A stretch of DNA of 64,000 nucleotides from Streptomyces sp. CBMA29 (GTDB taxonomy: Bacteria > Actinomycetota > Actinomycetes > Streptomycetales > Streptomycetaceae). Shown piece after piece: positions 18,601-27,338 of the stretch (positions within the stretch are counted from its first letter, which is position 1; each line of letters opens with the position of its first letter). Under the pieces are notes generated by a model. It did no database searches. It had not been told where the DNA came from and saw only the letters and a list, made by a program, of their open reading frames with translations. Location: contig NZ_MECL01000063.1 in assembly GCF_014596445.1 (NCBI RefSeq), positions 1-64,000 of the forward strand, written 5' to 3'. Both the position numbers and the translations under genes were made by a program.

Positions 18601-19080
18601 CATGGTGCCGCCAGGAGTGCCGTCCCAGCTCAGCGGCCATCGCGGGCCGTACACAGGGAGCACGGACCCCTCGGTCTGGGGGATCGGGTAGTGCAGGACC
18701 ATGCCGTCCACGCTGGTGAACCGAACGCTCTGCTCATCGATCCACAGCCGCTGGTCGAGCGTGGAGGACCAGGACGAGCCGAACCATCGCCCGCCCCGGT
18801 ACGACGTCACGTGGTGACGTTCCAGGATCAGGGGGAGCACCGCGGGCAACTCCACGTCCGTGGCTGACATGACCATATCGCCGGTCGAAACGTCGATGGG
18901 GTCGCCGCACTTGGTCCGCTTCACCATGCTGACGGCGCTCTCGCGCATGTCGCGCAGGGCCCCCGCGCCTTTGCGGACGCTGTTGGCGATGTTCTCCAGT
19001 GCTTTGCCGGATTTGAGGAGGGTGGGGAGTTCGCGGGCCATTTTGAGGAGGCCGCCGGCGGTGGTGAGTCCTTTGAACAT
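15643..19080 (-). CDS. Rhs/YD-repeat polymorphic toxin, main open frame
   Basis: 1145 residues from ATG 19080. After a DUF6531-like entry (CGDPIDVSTGDMVMSATDVELPAVLPL) there are about thirty YD repeats (GRLVERRHDDRTA, YEYDGQGRVVRR), then the Rhs core end PGQYFDAETGLHYN, RYYEPDVGRYLSPDPLGL. The variable tip after DPLGLTP is about 115 residues with HEEVHYSESLDDF, DHHTGHSFGDP and PPHVHVRP: several His and Glu, suggesting an HNH/EndoVII-like nuclease; this is a tentative call. The frame lacks the export-linked N-terminal domain, which lies upstream in another frame, so as it stands the toxin is probably not secreted. Confidence 0.88.
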   Translation of the reverse strand: MFKGLTTAGGLLKMARELPTLLKSGKALENIANSVRKGAGALRDMRESAVSMVKRTKCGDPIDVSTGDMVMSATDVELPAVLPLILERHHVTSYRGGRWFGSSWSSTLDQRLWIDEQSVRFTSVDGMVLHYPIPQTEGSVLPVYGPRWPLSWDGTPGGTMTVSQPETGHTLYFRPVHGRLSADLPIIATADRQGNRITVRYEQDSAAPVEIIHDSGYRIGVERDGQRIVALRLISHPDRPTLMRYTYNADGDLVGVVNSSDIPLAFQYDGRRRITGWTDRKGAAYSYTYDDSGRCVRTCGPDGFLDATFEYDVTHNSVHHSVHNSAHGNGHDTERRVTRATDSLGHVTVFEFNGLLQLVRQIDPLGGVTVQTWDRYDHLLSRTDALGRQTRYSYDERGDLTEVVRPDGTAAVAAYNELGLPVAVTDPDGARWTQSYDDCGRLLQVTDPLGATYEYAYDDAGHIARTTDPLGHSRRYTTDPAGLPLTVEDSLGAVTTYTRDPFGRTVTITNPLGETVRFGWTVERLPAWRRLPDGSTERWTFDGDGNPIEHVNPAGETVRFEVNAFDLISARIAPDGARTEFAYDSEMRITQVTSARGQSWFYVYDAAGRMIHERDFNGRSLSHRYDAAGQLVERTNGVGQSVRYVFDRMGRLVERRHDDRTAATFAYDQAGRVVHATGQDVELTATYDGRGRVLAEACNGRETVRGLPSGVSLTQEWDVNSRLSEQTVTAAAGPGRRRAFAYRGDGYPTRIDDPTFGPLDFDLDPLGRIRSVTGTDWTESYAYDNAGKPTQAAAHGSSAEFSFDGTLLRRAGRRRYEYDGQGRVVRRTSRLLSGGSRTWTYLWDADDRLTDVVTPDGRRWHYVYDPLGRRVAKQLLGEDGAVEEQTDFVWDGTRVAEQSRRDTTTTWEWQPGSHRPLAKLSRSETDERFYALVTDLVGTPTELIGEDGHAVRQPRSSVWGAVAGESRETLCPLRFPGQYFDAETGLHYNLFRYYEPDVGRYLSPDPLGLAPAPDHYAYIRNPLSWTDPLGLTPCREAAKAAALRDAGVPPGAEPLEVRLTPSTTPGGKQILDDTYQPVMFHEEVHYSESLDDFIVFQDHHTGHSFGDPNGIGDQPPHVHVRPIDNPRTGQVPGCEEHYYYDPSLG

Positions 19081-19109
19081 GGGGATGCAGTCGAGTGCTG
19101 CGAACAGGA

Positions 19110-19795
19110 CGTCCCACCCACCAGTGTTTGTTCTTGATGCCTGCGTCGGAGGCTTCGTGGAGGGCGTGCTGGGCGGTGGAGGCGGCGTTGTCTCTCAACT
19201 GGGCTGAGTCGGCGGCCAGTTGTTTGGCGGCGTCGAGTTTGGCCTGGGCGTTGTGGACGGCGGTGGAGGCGGTGGTGTGGGCGGAGTTGGCGTCGGTGGC
19301 GTTACGGGTCGCGGCGCGGACTTCTTCGGCGGAGGGCGGGGGGACGTTCGGCTTCGGGTCGTCCTGATACTGCTTGGACTTGTCCTGGGCGCGTTTCACC
19401 CAGGCGTCGGCGTTGGTGAGTTGGGATGTGGCGGAGTCCAGTTCCTGTCGTGCGGTGCGGCCTTGGGCCAGGGCGCGGTCGGCGTCGGCCTGGGCGGTCT
19501 CCAGCTTCGGCCAGTAGCCGTCCAACGCACCCGACGCCAGGCGGTAGGAGCGTTCCAGCTTGTCCAGCTCGCCGGGCAGGTCCCCGAACTGCTGCCGGTA
19601 GGCGTCACCCGACAGGCCCGCCCACTCCTGGACGACGGTGTCACCGTTCAGCCCTTTGACGGACCTGAGCGCGGAGGCGACGTCATCGGCGAAGTCCCCG
19701 AGCTTGCGGGCGAGTTCCTTCACCTCGAACGGATCACCCGGCACCGGATCCCGGTCCAGATCCAGCACATCCCAATCCGTCGGACGCCCCACCAC
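19110..19795 (-). pseudogene. N-terminal domain of the same Rhs gene, separated by a frameshift
   Basis: From GTG 19795 (GGGGGA upstream) the frame encodes a helical WXG100-like secretion domain (WDVLDLDRDPVPGDPFEVKEL, EWAGLSGDAYRQQF) and a coiled coil, up to GIKNKHWW. In intact relatives a hydrophobic segment follows and leads to WDVxFAALDCIP. Here KHWW runs directly into a different frame, while WDVLFAALDCIPMFKG continues in the frame of the 19080 gene. So an out-of-frame deletion near 19110-19122 removed the hydrophobic stretch and split the gene. Confidence 0.8.
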
Positions 19796-19931
19796 CCGAA
19801 TCCCCCGTCGTCAGCCTCGGCGAAACCGCCATCCTGGCATCGGCCCGCCCCCGCCGAAAGAACCCCCCCCCTCTCTCCTGACGCCCCGCCGCCCCACCCC
19901 GGTTCCCGCCGCGCCCCCGGAGACGCGGAAA

Positions 19932-19971
19932 CGTCGTTGGCCCCCGCAGCGAGCAGCGGGGGCCAACGACG
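19932..19971 (-). terminator. Hairpin downstream of tRNA-Ser fragment 2
   Basis: A perfect 16-bp stem (CGTCGTTGGCCCCCGC and its complement) with an 8-nt loop, 19 bp past the tRNA 3' end. This is the normal position of a tRNA transcription terminator, retained although the tRNA is only a half. Confidence 0.85.
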
Positions 19972-19990
19972 TATTGCCCGGTGAGGCACT

Positions 19991-20044
19991 GGCGGAGGAT
20001 ACGAGATTCGAACTCGTGAGGGGTTGCCCCCAACACGCTTTCCA
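19991..20044 (-). repeat. tRNA-Ser 3'-half fragment 2 (att-like)
   Basis: Reads on the minus strand from TGGAAAGCGTG (anticodon loop and 3' stem) through the variable arm and a perfect T arm (ACGAGTTCGAATCTCGT) to the discriminator region CCTCCGCC. Upstream of the anticodon loop the sequence is unrelated to tRNA, so the gene is not functional. The break in the anticodon loop is characteristic of tyrosine-integrase crossover sites in tRNA genes. Confidence 0.9.
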
Positions 20045-20163
20045 ACTGTTCGGCCGGGGGTTCAGGCAGGTCCGTCAGCGTTCTGACCTGCGGCAGATCG
20101 GTCCGATCATCGACGATTGGACTGCACTGAACGGAAGCGAATGCAACTGGAACCGCAACTACC
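20045..20163. other. att flank with GCAACT direct repeats
   Basis: This roughly 120-bp flank is shared, with divergence, by the fragments at 30.4 kb and 39.1 kb and in part at 14.5 kb. It ends in GCAACTGGAACCGCAACT, a hexamer repeated with a 12-bp period. The layout suggests integrase arm-type binding sites beside the core; no binding data can be inferred. It separates the tRNA fragment from the 3' end of the TIR gene. Confidence 0.6.
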
Positions 20164-20268
20164 GATAGGCGCATTACCCATGATGACAGTGGTTTCGACG
20201 ACAGTTGACCGCAGCGCGTTATTGAGTACGCGGCTCCCGTATACCGGTGCCAGGTGTGCGGGAGCTTG

Positions 20269-23200
20269 TTAGGGCATGGCCCTTTGTGCATCGTCCCGGC
20301 GCTTCGTCGCCTCGGCGTGGATCGCCGAGGCGTCGGGCAGGCCGGCCCGTTCGTGCAGGGCCGCCTGGGCGAACAGGGCACTGGTGAGGTTCGCTTCGTG
20401 GCTACCCCCGCGTACTGAGGCTTGCGCGCGTCGCAGGTTCACGGAGGCGTCGATGGCATCGATCATGTGATCGGTGGCCCCCTCTATGTGGCTCGCCGCC
20501 GCGGCGCGGGTGTGAAGCGCTCTCGCGAGTGCCTCGACGTGCGCCTGCTCGTCGAGGTCGGGGAGCGAGCGGTAGACCGCCACGGCGTCGGCAGCGGTCT
20601 GCTCGGCGCTCGGCCACTGCTTCGCCCGAGCGAGCAGCGCCGCGAGGTTGCCCAACGCGTGCGCGAGGTCGGCTGGGCGGCCCTCCTCGTCGGACTCGCG
20701 GATACGGACTGCCTCGACGGCAGCCGCTAGCGCATCCTTGAGATTGCCGGCCGCGCCGTGCCGGGCGGCCAGAGTGGTGAGCGCGACGGCCAAGCGTGGC
20801 CGGTACACGCCGTGCAGTGCCTCGGCCAGGCGCCGGTGGGCCTCCACCGCCTCCACCGCCGAGGCGAGCGCCTCGGCCTGCAGGCCGTTCGCGGACTGCA
20901 CGATCGATTGGTTGACGAGCGCCGAGGCCAGCCGGACACTCGGATTGGAAGCGTCCTCGGCAAGTCCCGGGTCCGTCTCAACGAGGCCGCGCAACAGTTC
21001 GACCGCCTCCGCGACGGAGTCGAGCGCCTCCGTGCGCCGGCCGTCCCGAACCAGCGCGGAGGCGTGATGGTTGAGCGCGTCGGCATACTTGAGCAGGTGC
21101 GCGTCGGGGTTCTGGTCGGACAGGCGGCGTAATACGTTTACGCAGCGCGCGGAGACTGCGCACGCCTCGCCGGAATCGCCGAAGCGTTCCCATTGGAGTG
21201 CCAGGTTGCCGAGGGCAGTCGCTAGTTGTGCCTCGTACAGCACTGGGCGTTCGGCGGTGAGCCCTTCGAAGATTCGTACGGCCTCACGGCCGGCCGCGAG
21301 GCCATCGGCCCGGTTGCCCGTTTCGGCGAGGTCGGCACCGAGGACGTCGAGCGACAGCGCCAATTCGGCAAGGTAGACGTCGCTCCGTTGGCACAGCTCC
21401 TTACGCACCTCGACGGCGCGGCGGATCGTGAGCAGACCCCGCTCCCGCTCGCCCGTCTCGTCGAGCATGACGGCGAGGCTGTGCAGGGCGCGGCCGAGGT
21501 CGGCCAGATGTGCCTGGCGGCTGGCTGCCGCGAGCTGTTCGAAGAGCCCCGCCGCCTCCTCGGCCGCGCGCAGGCCTTCCCGACGGCGCCCGCTGCTCTT
21601 GAGGTGGTAGGTGTAATGCAGCAGCAGGCGGGCGGTGGCCGCCGGGCTGATGGACGCGTGTTGTTTGGCGTTGTCCAGCGTGAGTTCGCTGGCGAGCACT
21701 GCCAGGTCCGCGAGGGCGACACTCTCGTCGGGCAGGTGGGTGAGGACCAAGCGCACAGTGTGGTCGTCGTCGTGCGCCTGGAGGCTGTCCAGCAGTGTCC
21801 GGGCGAAGACGCGCGGGTTCTCCAACTGGGGCGCGACCTCCATGCCCAGGGGGAGCATACGGTCGATGTCGTGGGCGAGCAGCGCCGCGACGGCGCGGGC
21901 CGCCACCGGGTGACGTACGGCGGCGCGGCCGAGGACGGTCAGCGCCCGGCGAGCCTGGCCGTCATCCAGCCCCGGCAGGGGGGCGGTGGCCACCTCGGGG
22001 AGGGAAGCCAGGACGTGCGAGATGTGTTCTTCGCCGAGCCGGTCGGGGCGCAGAGGGTGCAGTCCGGGGCCGCCTTGGAGGACGGCCGAGGCCCAGTGCA
22101 GATGGCGGCGCCGGAATGGCACGGACGCGTCCTCGAAGGTGGGGGTGCCCGACAGCAAGGCGAGCGCTCCCTCCTCGGTGCCGGCCCCGAAGAGCGTCGC
22201 GACCGCGACGAGCGCGTCCGCGTGCAGCGAGGTGTCTTCCGGAAGCCCGTGTACCGCCAGCAGCCTTTTCCAGTAACGGCGTTCGTGAGCGAGCACCCGA
22301 GCCACCGGGTCGGGTGAAGCCGGAGGAGAGTTGCCCAGCGACTCGTCCTGTTCGAGCAGCGCGGCCATGGCGGCGGCGTGCACGTCCAGGATTCGGTCAT
22401 AGCGGGTGGCGTACAGGTCGGCGGGGACCACGGCAGTCTCAGGGCGGGTGCCGGATAGGTGTGCCGAGAATTCCTGTGCCGCGCCAATGAACTCGGCCTG
22501 TCGCTGGGCCTCGGACGGTACGAGCGGGGCGAGCCGGCGTTCCGTCATGGCCCCGAACATGAGGGCGACCCGGTCGTCGGCATGTTCGGCGAGTGGGCGC
22601 TGCCACTCCCCGCCCGCGCGGCTGAGTAGCAGTAGACGCACCGGCCCAGCCTCGGCGTCGCGGCGTAGGCACTCGGTGGCGAGGAGGAGCAACTGCTCGG
22701 CGCGGGCCTCGGCGTAGTCGAGAACCAGCAGGAGAGGTGCGGTGCAGCGGGCCAGCACGGTGAGGTCGTCCTGTGCGCAGGACTCGTCGACGAACCCGGC
22801 CAACCAGCCCCGGTCGGTCGCCTGTTGGCACAGGTGCAGGGCGAGACGGGTCTTGCCTTGGCCGCCGGGGCCGGTGACCAGACGTACAGCCGATCCCGCG
22901 GGTTCCTCGCACCACGTGCGGAACTCCTCCTGCTCGGTCTCCCTGCCGTGGAAGGGCACCACGCCGTACTCAGCTCGCAGCAGCATGCTGGGGATGGGCT
23001 CGGGGGGAAGTTCCTCGGCGGGCAGAAAGACGCGGCGGGCGAAGGTCTGCGGTGTCAGCACCGCGAGTTCTGTGAAGAGGCGCTCTAGCCGCAGGTTCTG
23101 GTAGTGCATCCGCAGGTACTGGCAGCGTTCCAGCCTGGCCAGGTCGTCGGGAAGTTCGGCGGCCGAGGGCATCCGGATACGCCGCCCTCGGTCGACTAAA

Positions 23201-23526
23201 ACGGGTACGACTTGGATCTTGTGCAGAAAAGCGTAGGCGAGCTCGCGGCGGACCCAGTCCTCCTTCAGCTGGATCCGCGGGGTGCCGTGGGCGTTGGTGA
23301 CGGTCAGCCACTCCGGTCCGATCAGCGCGATCAGGACGGAGGAGCGTGCGAGGCCCTGGGGCAGAGCCTCGGTGAAGTCGGCGGACAGTTGGATGGAGCT
23401 GCTGGCGAAGAACACCTGATCGTCGCCGAACCGGTCAGCCAGCAGACGGTGCAGCAGCGCCGCCTCCGTTTCGCAGTCGCCCACGCGGTAGTTGACGAAG
23501 ATGCCGGTGGGCACGGGAGCGGTCAC
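20269..23526 (-). CDS. TIR - STAND-type NTPase - TPR protein, predicted anti-phage sensor/effector
   Basis: 1085 residues from GTG 23526, which overlaps the regulator's stop (GTGA). Residues 5-115 look like a TIR domain (GIFVNYRVGD, LIALIGPEWL, WVRRELAYAF with Glu95 as the likely NADase residue, VVPVLVD). Residues about 190-500 are a P-loop module: Walker A GPGGQGKTRL (219-228) and Walker B LLLVLDYAE. From about 600 to the end run tetratricopeptide-like repeats (EGLRAAEEAAGLFEQLAAASRQ). This is the layout of STAND immune proteins that sense a ligand through repeats and activate an NAD-degrading TIR. The architecture is clear; the anti-phage role is family-based inference. Confidence 0.85.
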   Translation of the reverse strand: MTAPVPTGIFVNYRVGDCETEAALLHRLLADRFGDDQVFFASSSIQLSADFTEALPQGLARSSVLIALIGPEWLTVTNAHGTPRIQLKEDWVRRELAYAFLHKIQVVPVLVDRGRRIRMPSAAELPDDLARLERCQYLRMHYQNLRLERLFTELAVLTPQTFARRVFLPAEELPPEPIPSMLLRAEYGVVPFHGRETEQEEFRTWCEEPAGSAVRLVTGPGGQGKTRLALHLCQQATDRGWLAGFVDESCAQDDLTVLARCTAPLLLVLDYAEARAEQLLLLATECLRRDAEAGPVRLLLLSRAGGEWQRPLAEHADDRVALMFGAMTERRLAPLVPSEAQRQAEFIGAAQEFSAHLSGTRPETAVVPADLYATRYDRILDVHAAAMAALLEQDESLGNSPPASPDPVARVLAHERRYWKRLLAVHGLPEDTSLHADALVAVATLFGAGTEEGALALLSGTPTFEDASVPFRRRHLHWASAVLQGGPGLHPLRPDRLGEEHISHVLASLPEVATAPLPGLDDGQARRALTVLGRAAVRHPVAARAVAALLAHDIDRMLPLGMEVAPQLENPRVFARTLLDSLQAHDDDHTVRLVLTHLPDESVALADLAVLASELTLDNAKQHASISPAATARLLLHYTYHLKSSGRRREGLRAAEEAAGLFEQLAAASRQAHLADLGRALHSLAVMLDETGERERGLLTIRRAVEVRKELCQRSDVYLAELALSLDVLGADLAETGNRADGLAAGREAVRIFEGLTAERPVLYEAQLATALGNLALQWERFGDSGEACAVSARCVNVLRRLSDQNPDAHLLKYADALNHHASALVRDGRRTEALDSVAEAVELLRGLVETDPGLAEDASNPSVRLASALVNQSIVQSANGLQAEALASAVEAVEAHRRLAEALHGVYRPRLAVALTTLAARHGAAGNLKDALAAAVEAVRIRESDEEGRPADLAHALGNLAALLARAKQWPSAEQTAADAVAVYRSLPDLDEQAHVEALARALHTRAAAASHIEGATDHMIDAIDASVNLRRAQASVRGGSHEANLTSALFAQAALHERAGLPDASAIHAEATKRRDDAQRAMP

Positions 23527-24830
23527 GCGGCCGGACGGCGGGACGCCTGACGGGCGACCTCAGGCAGTAGCTCTGCCACGGTCGAATCGCGGCGGTGCCG
23601 CGACAGGGCCCGGACACAGCCGCGCAGATCGGTGCGAAGGGTGGCGGAGTCGAGGCCCGGCGCGACTGTGAGAATGTCGCGCAGCGTGGCGCACGCGCGG
23701 TCGACGTCGTTGGCACCGAGCGCGGCGAGCGCGACCCTGACCTCGAACCGAGCTCGGGCCCGGTGCGCGTGGGCCGGGATGCGCCGCGCCTCGGCACCCA
23801 GCAGACCGAGTGCCTCCTCGTGGTGGCCGAGCACTTGAAGGCACCAGCCCCTCGCCATGGCGGCGGGATCCGCGACGTGCCGGGTGCCGTAGCGGCTGCT
23901 TGCGTGACCGCCGGCATAAATGGTGCCCGACGCGGCGGCGAGGGCGGTCCCGGTCGGCGCCGTACCCGGAAGCGAGCCTTGAACCGGACCCGCCGGCGAA
24001 CGCATGGCCGGGCCGGAGAGCAGGCTGTCCGCCTCGTCGAGCGCGCGGCGGCAGCGAAGGTCGTCACCGTTGAGGGCGTGGCCCTGGGCCAGGCGTAGCA
24101 ACGCCCGCACCTGCGTGGCCGGGGACGCCGTGAAGCACGCCGCAGCGGAGGCGAGTTCGACGGTGGCGGCGCCGTCGTCGCAGTAGAGCGCGAGCAGGGA
24201 GCGCCGCAAGACGGCGTTGGCCTCCATGTCGGGCGAGCCGACGTGCCGGGCGAGTGAAGTCGTAGTGCGCGCCCAGGCTAAGGCAGACCGTTCGTCATCG
24301 GCCTCCTGGCACATCCAGGCGATGAACTCCGCGTAGCGGCCGGCCAGGGACAGCAGTCGCTCGGCTTCGGCGCCGTGGGCGTGCGCCGCCATGCCGCGCA
24401 GGGCACGCACTTGTGCGGCCGCACTTTCCAGTACGGCCCCCGGACCGGCGCTCTGCGCGGTGGCCCGCAGACCGTCCAGGACGCTTGTCAGCGCCGCGAC
24501 GACCGGGGTGGCTGCACCGTCGGACAGTGTGGCGGGCAGTGCGGGCAGGGCGGCCTCGTCGGATAGCGCCCCCGCGGACGCCAGCCCTGCGGGGGCGCCC
24601 GCGCTTCGCGCGGTGTCGTCGGTTCGGCCCGCACCTAGCACCGCGAGGAGGCCGCCACGGGCGCTCAGCGCCGCGTCACAACTCGCTGCCAGTTCCCGAG
24701 TTGGCGTGCGCAGGCCGTTCTCCACCTTGCTCAGGTGTCCCGGAGAGTAGTGCGTCCGCGCGGCGAGATCCGACAGGGACCACTGGCGCTCGCCCCGGTA
24801 CTTGCGCAGTCGCGTGCCGAATGATTCCAC
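23523..24830 (-). CDS. XRE-family transcriptional regulator
   Basis: 435 residues from GTG 24830, supported by GGAG eight bases upstream; TTG 24842 would place that site inside the gene. A helix-turn-helix occupies residues 1-60 (SLSDLAARTHYSPGHLSKVENGLRTPT). The rest is an Ala-rich helical domain with TPR-like character, usual for large Streptomyces XRE regulators. It is translationally coupled to the TIR gene and lies divergent to the 25035-30048 genes, so it could control both directions. Confidence 0.85.
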   Translation of the reverse strand: MESFGTRLRKYRGERQWSLSDLAARTHYSPGHLSKVENGLRTPTRELAASCDAALSARGGLLAVLGAGRTDDTARSAGAPAGLASAGALSDEAALPALPATLSDGAATPVVAALTSVLDGLRATAQSAGPGAVLESAAAQVRALRGMAAHAHGAEAERLLSLAGRYAEFIAWMCQEADDERSALAWARTTTSLARHVGSPDMEANAVLRRSLLALYCDDGAATVELASAAACFTASPATQVRALLRLAQGHALNGDDLRCRRALDEADSLLSGPAMRSPAGPVQGSLPGTAPTGTALAAASGTIYAGGHASSRYGTRHVADPAAMARGWCLQVLGHHEEALGLLGAEARRIPAHAHRARARFEVRVALAALGANDVDRACATLRDILTVAPGLDSATLRTDLRGCVRALSRHRRDSTVAELLPEVARQASRRPAA

Positions 24831-25034
24831 GGTGCGCTCCAAGGTCTTGCCTGTTGCCGAATGACAAGGCTAGCGGGCAACTACTGCGCACGCGTGCGGT
24901 ATCGGCCCATCCTGGGAGGACTGTGGACCACGGCCGACAGGCTGCGGGGGCGGTAGCTCCCAGGACGCAGGTGGCATGCGAGTGGGCCACGGGTGCGGGC
25001 CCAACGGCACCCGGACGGCGCTGAGAGGAAAAGG
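24831..25034. promoter_or_regulatory. Divergent intergenic region of the TIR and cyclase gene sets
   Basis: About 200 bp between two gene sets read outward. It contains TTGCC and GGCAA arms flanking GAATGACAAGGCTAG near 24848-24882, a loose inverted repeat that could be an operator for the XRE protein. I cannot assign -35/-10 boxes with confidence. GAGAGGAAAAGG just before 25035 serves as ribosome site for the rightward genes. Confidence 0.4.
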
Positions 25035-26051
25035 ATGCTCATCCGGGACCAGGATTACGTCTTACTCAAGGACGGCCGGATCCTGGCGGTGCACGGCCAC
25101 TGCCACCCGCCCGGACACATGGTCGGAGAACTGGCCTTCGTGCCGTCCACGGCGGGTAGGTATGCGCTGTTCGGGTCTCGGTACCGCAAGGCGTACGTGG
25201 CGGACGGGCGGGGGATGTCCGAGCGGGAGAGGGAATTGGTCCGCTTCCCGACGGGCACCTGCTTCGACCATGCGCACCCCTTCTCGGCGAAGTCGATCGT
25301 GCCGCTCTCCCATGTCGACCTGCACCTGTCCGCCACCGTCGACCCCCGCACCGACACGGTGCCCGGCTCCTTCCTGCGCCGCTACGCAGAGTTTCATCTC
25401 GACGAACTCGCCCGCATCCTGGGCGACGCGCTGCCTGCGGGACCGCTCGGACTCACGGGATCGGCCCGCCTGCTGCTAGGGGACCCCACCGTGAGGGATA
25501 TGCACGACTACGACGTGGTGTTCGAGGTGGGTCCAGAGGCAGCCGTCCGTATCACCCGGCGCCTGTGGGCCTACGGCTGGGCCCACTCCGAGGCCCGTCT
25601 GCGAGAGCACGGCAAGGACTGGCGGATCCGGCTGCGCACCGGGGCGGGCATACTTTGTCCTTTTTTCCGCTACGAGGACCCCGACGACGCGCCCCTCGCC
25701 GGCCTCACCACAGCCCGCACACTGTTGCGGAGCGTGACGGTCAGCGGCCGGGTGGTGGCGGACGCGCACGGCGCGTATCTGCCGACCCTGCTTGCCATCG
25801 TTCCCGAACACGTTTCAGCCGCGATGCCCGGTGAGGTGGCGCGTCGGCTCCCAGTCCTTGTCAGTCACATGCGTGACCGCGGCGACTTCCACAAGGGCGA
25901 CCGGGGAACGTTCACCGGGGACCTCTGCCATCTAGGCACCCCGGCAGGCGACTTGGTGGTCCTCTCGGTGGTGGACGGGGCGGACTCGCGGTTGGAAGAC
26001 TCGCCTTGGCCGCTTCCCGGTCGTCCGGCATCATCGGCGGGCGGCCGATGA
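25035..26051 (+). CDS. Nucleotidyltransferase-fold-like protein, first gene of the cyclase operon
   Basis: 338 residues from ATG 25035, next to AGAGGAAAAGG. The segment GLTGSARLLLGDP followed by HDYDVVFEVG has the GS...DxD pattern of the nucleotidyltransferase active site, with spacing longer than usual. RRYAEFHLDELARILGD precedes it. The N-terminal 120 residues (KDGRILAVHGHCHPPGHMVGE) form a separate His-rich part. I cannot assign a substrate. As the first gene after the divergent promoter, overlapping the next by four bases, it is probably a functional part of the system. Confidence 0.6.
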   Translation: MLIRDQDYVLLKDGRILAVHGHCHPPGHMVGELAFVPSTAGRYALFGSRYRKAYVADGRGMSERERELVRFPTGTCFDHAHPFSAKSIVPLSHVDLHLSATVDPRTDTVPGSFLRRYAEFHLDELARILGDALPAGPLGLTGSARLLLGDPTVRDMHDYDVVFEVGPEAAVRITRRLWAYGWAHSEARLREHGKDWRIRLRTGAGILCPFFRYEDPDDAPLAGLTTARTLLRSVTVSGRVVADAHGAYLPTLLAIVPEHVSAAMPGEVARRLPVLVSHMRDRGDFHKGDRGTFTGDLCHLGTPAGDLVVLSVVDGADSRLEDSPWPLPGRPASSAGGR

Positions 26052-26602
26052 CCCCGCTCTCCCCCGATCTGGCCGCGCGGGCCTGGCGACAGGCGGTGGC
26101 AGACTGCTGGAGTGACCGCTTCGGGGCGGTGGCGGTGACGCACGAACGGGTCGACCTCCGCTCGCTCAACAGCGTGATCGAGCTGGTTGCACCCGCCCCC
26201 TATGCATCGGCCCAAGCACTGCTACGTGCGTTCATCCGCGCCGGGATCGCCCCGTACCCGCCCGTCCTCACCGGCCCACCCCCGGGCGGCACGTTGCTGC
26301 TCGGCCCGCTGGTCGAGCGTCATCCAAACGGGTTGCTGATCCTTGACGGGGTCCACCGCTGCCTGGCTGCATTCTGCCAGGGCCTGGGCACCGTGTGGGT
26401 CTCGGTGCTCACCGCCGAGACCCATCCGCCTCCGGCGGGATCGCCCGTGCCGCTCACCGAGGTCACGCCCTCCGCGTCGGCGCGCACTCGCACTCCCTTG
26501 TTCCGGTACACCGGCAACCCCGACTTCCGACCGACCGACGACTTCCTCTCACGGGCGCAGACCAGCGCCCAGCGGGAGATCGAACACCTCCGCGGACCCT
26601 AG
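26048..26602 (+). CDS. ParB/Srx-like small protein, unassigned
   Basis: 184 residues from ATG 26048 (ATGA overlap with the previous gene). The segment NGLLILDGVHRCLAAFCQG resembles the DGxHR motif of the ParB/sulfiredoxin-like fold, whose members bind nucleotides or act as CTPases or phosphotransferases. TPLFRYTGNPDFRPTDDF and a helical tail follow. The match is short, so this is a suggestion only. A 75-bp gap separates it from the next gene. Confidence 0.5.
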   Translation: MTPLSPDLAARAWRQAVADCWSDRFGAVAVTHERVDLRSLNSVIELVAPAPYASAQALLRAFIRAGIAPYPPVLTGPPPGGTLLLGPLVERHPNGLLILDGVHRCLAAFCQGLGTVWVSVLTAETHPPPAGSPVPLTEVTPSASARTRTPLFRYTGNPDFRPTDDFLSRAQTSAQREIEHLRGP

Positions 26603-26677
26603 AGTGCGTCCCCCGCAGAACGGAAACGTCTTCGCGGACCGCGGAGACATCAAGCAGTAAGCAGAGACGAGGACCCC

Positions 26678-27301
26678 ATGACCAACGCCGACTACTCCTG
26701 GGACCAGGAATCGGACCTTAACGACGACCGCCTGGAGGCCGCCGTCGTCCCTCAGCGGTACGCGCTGACCGCCCCCCAGGTGGTCGTCAACAGCGCCAAG
26801 GAGATCCTCGTGGTGGATCCGCACCCGGCTGGCACCTGGGACACCTGGATGTTCCCCTACGCGTCGCTCATCCTCACTCGCGATGAACTGGCCGCCGCCC
26901 CGGACGGCGGCGCCCGCCCGGCCCTGGCCCTCACAGAGGGATCCACGTTTCGCGCGCTCTCAAAAGCATTGGAACAGTTGCGCGTCAGCCGCCAAGACGC
27001 CTACGTATCGGCCATCCAGACCGGGGTGAACAACGTCATCGCCGACCTGAACGGCACCTGGAGCGGGACACCGTTCTATACGAACTACTCCCTCAAGTTC
27101 TCCAAGACGTCGAACAGTTACACCGCCTATGAGTTCAGCTACTTCCTCAACCGCGTCGCCGCGTTCGATCTGGAACTTCCGCATGTGTGGATCGAGCCGT
27201 CCCGACTGGCGGAGGAACTCGTCCGGTCCGAGACGCCGTTCGGCCGCAAGGTGTCGTCCAACGTGGTGGACGCGCTGTCCGCCATCCAGTCGAGCATCTG
27301 A
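26678..27301 (+). CDS. Hypothetical protein of the cyclase operon
   Basis: 207 residues from ATG 26678. An early strand-rich part (RYALTAPQVVVNSAKEILVVDPHPAG, TWMFPYASLILTRDE) is reminiscent of a NUDIX-type beta sheet, but no NUDIX box (GX5EX7REUXEEXGU) can be found, so if related it is inactive. The C-terminal part (YTNYSLKFSKTSNSYTAYEF, then FLNRVAAFDLELPHVW) matches nothing I know. It may bind the nucleotide made by the system; this is a guess from gene order. Confidence 0.5.
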   Translation: MTNADYSWDQESDLNDDRLEAAVVPQRYALTAPQVVVNSAKEILVVDPHPAGTWDTWMFPYASLILTRDELAAAPDGGARPALALTEGSTFRALSKALEQLRVSRQDAYVSAIQTGVNNVIADLNGTWSGTPFYTNYSLKFSKTSNSYTAYEFSYFLNRVAAFDLELPHVWIEPSRLAEELVRSETPFGRKVSSNVVDALSAIQSSI

Positions 27302-27338
27302 CCCCCGCGGGCCGGAAGGATGAACAGAGGGTGAGCAG

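Noticed and set aside
19638..20168. Protein-coding frames across the tRNA fragments (RGCPQHAFQL-type peptides)
   Set aside because: The recurring peptide is a translation of the tRNA fragment and its flank; it lacks ribosome sites and recurs only because the DNA repeats.
26678..27301. NUDIX hydrolase
   Set aside because: The early strands look NUDIX-like but no NUDIX box with its Glu residues is present.
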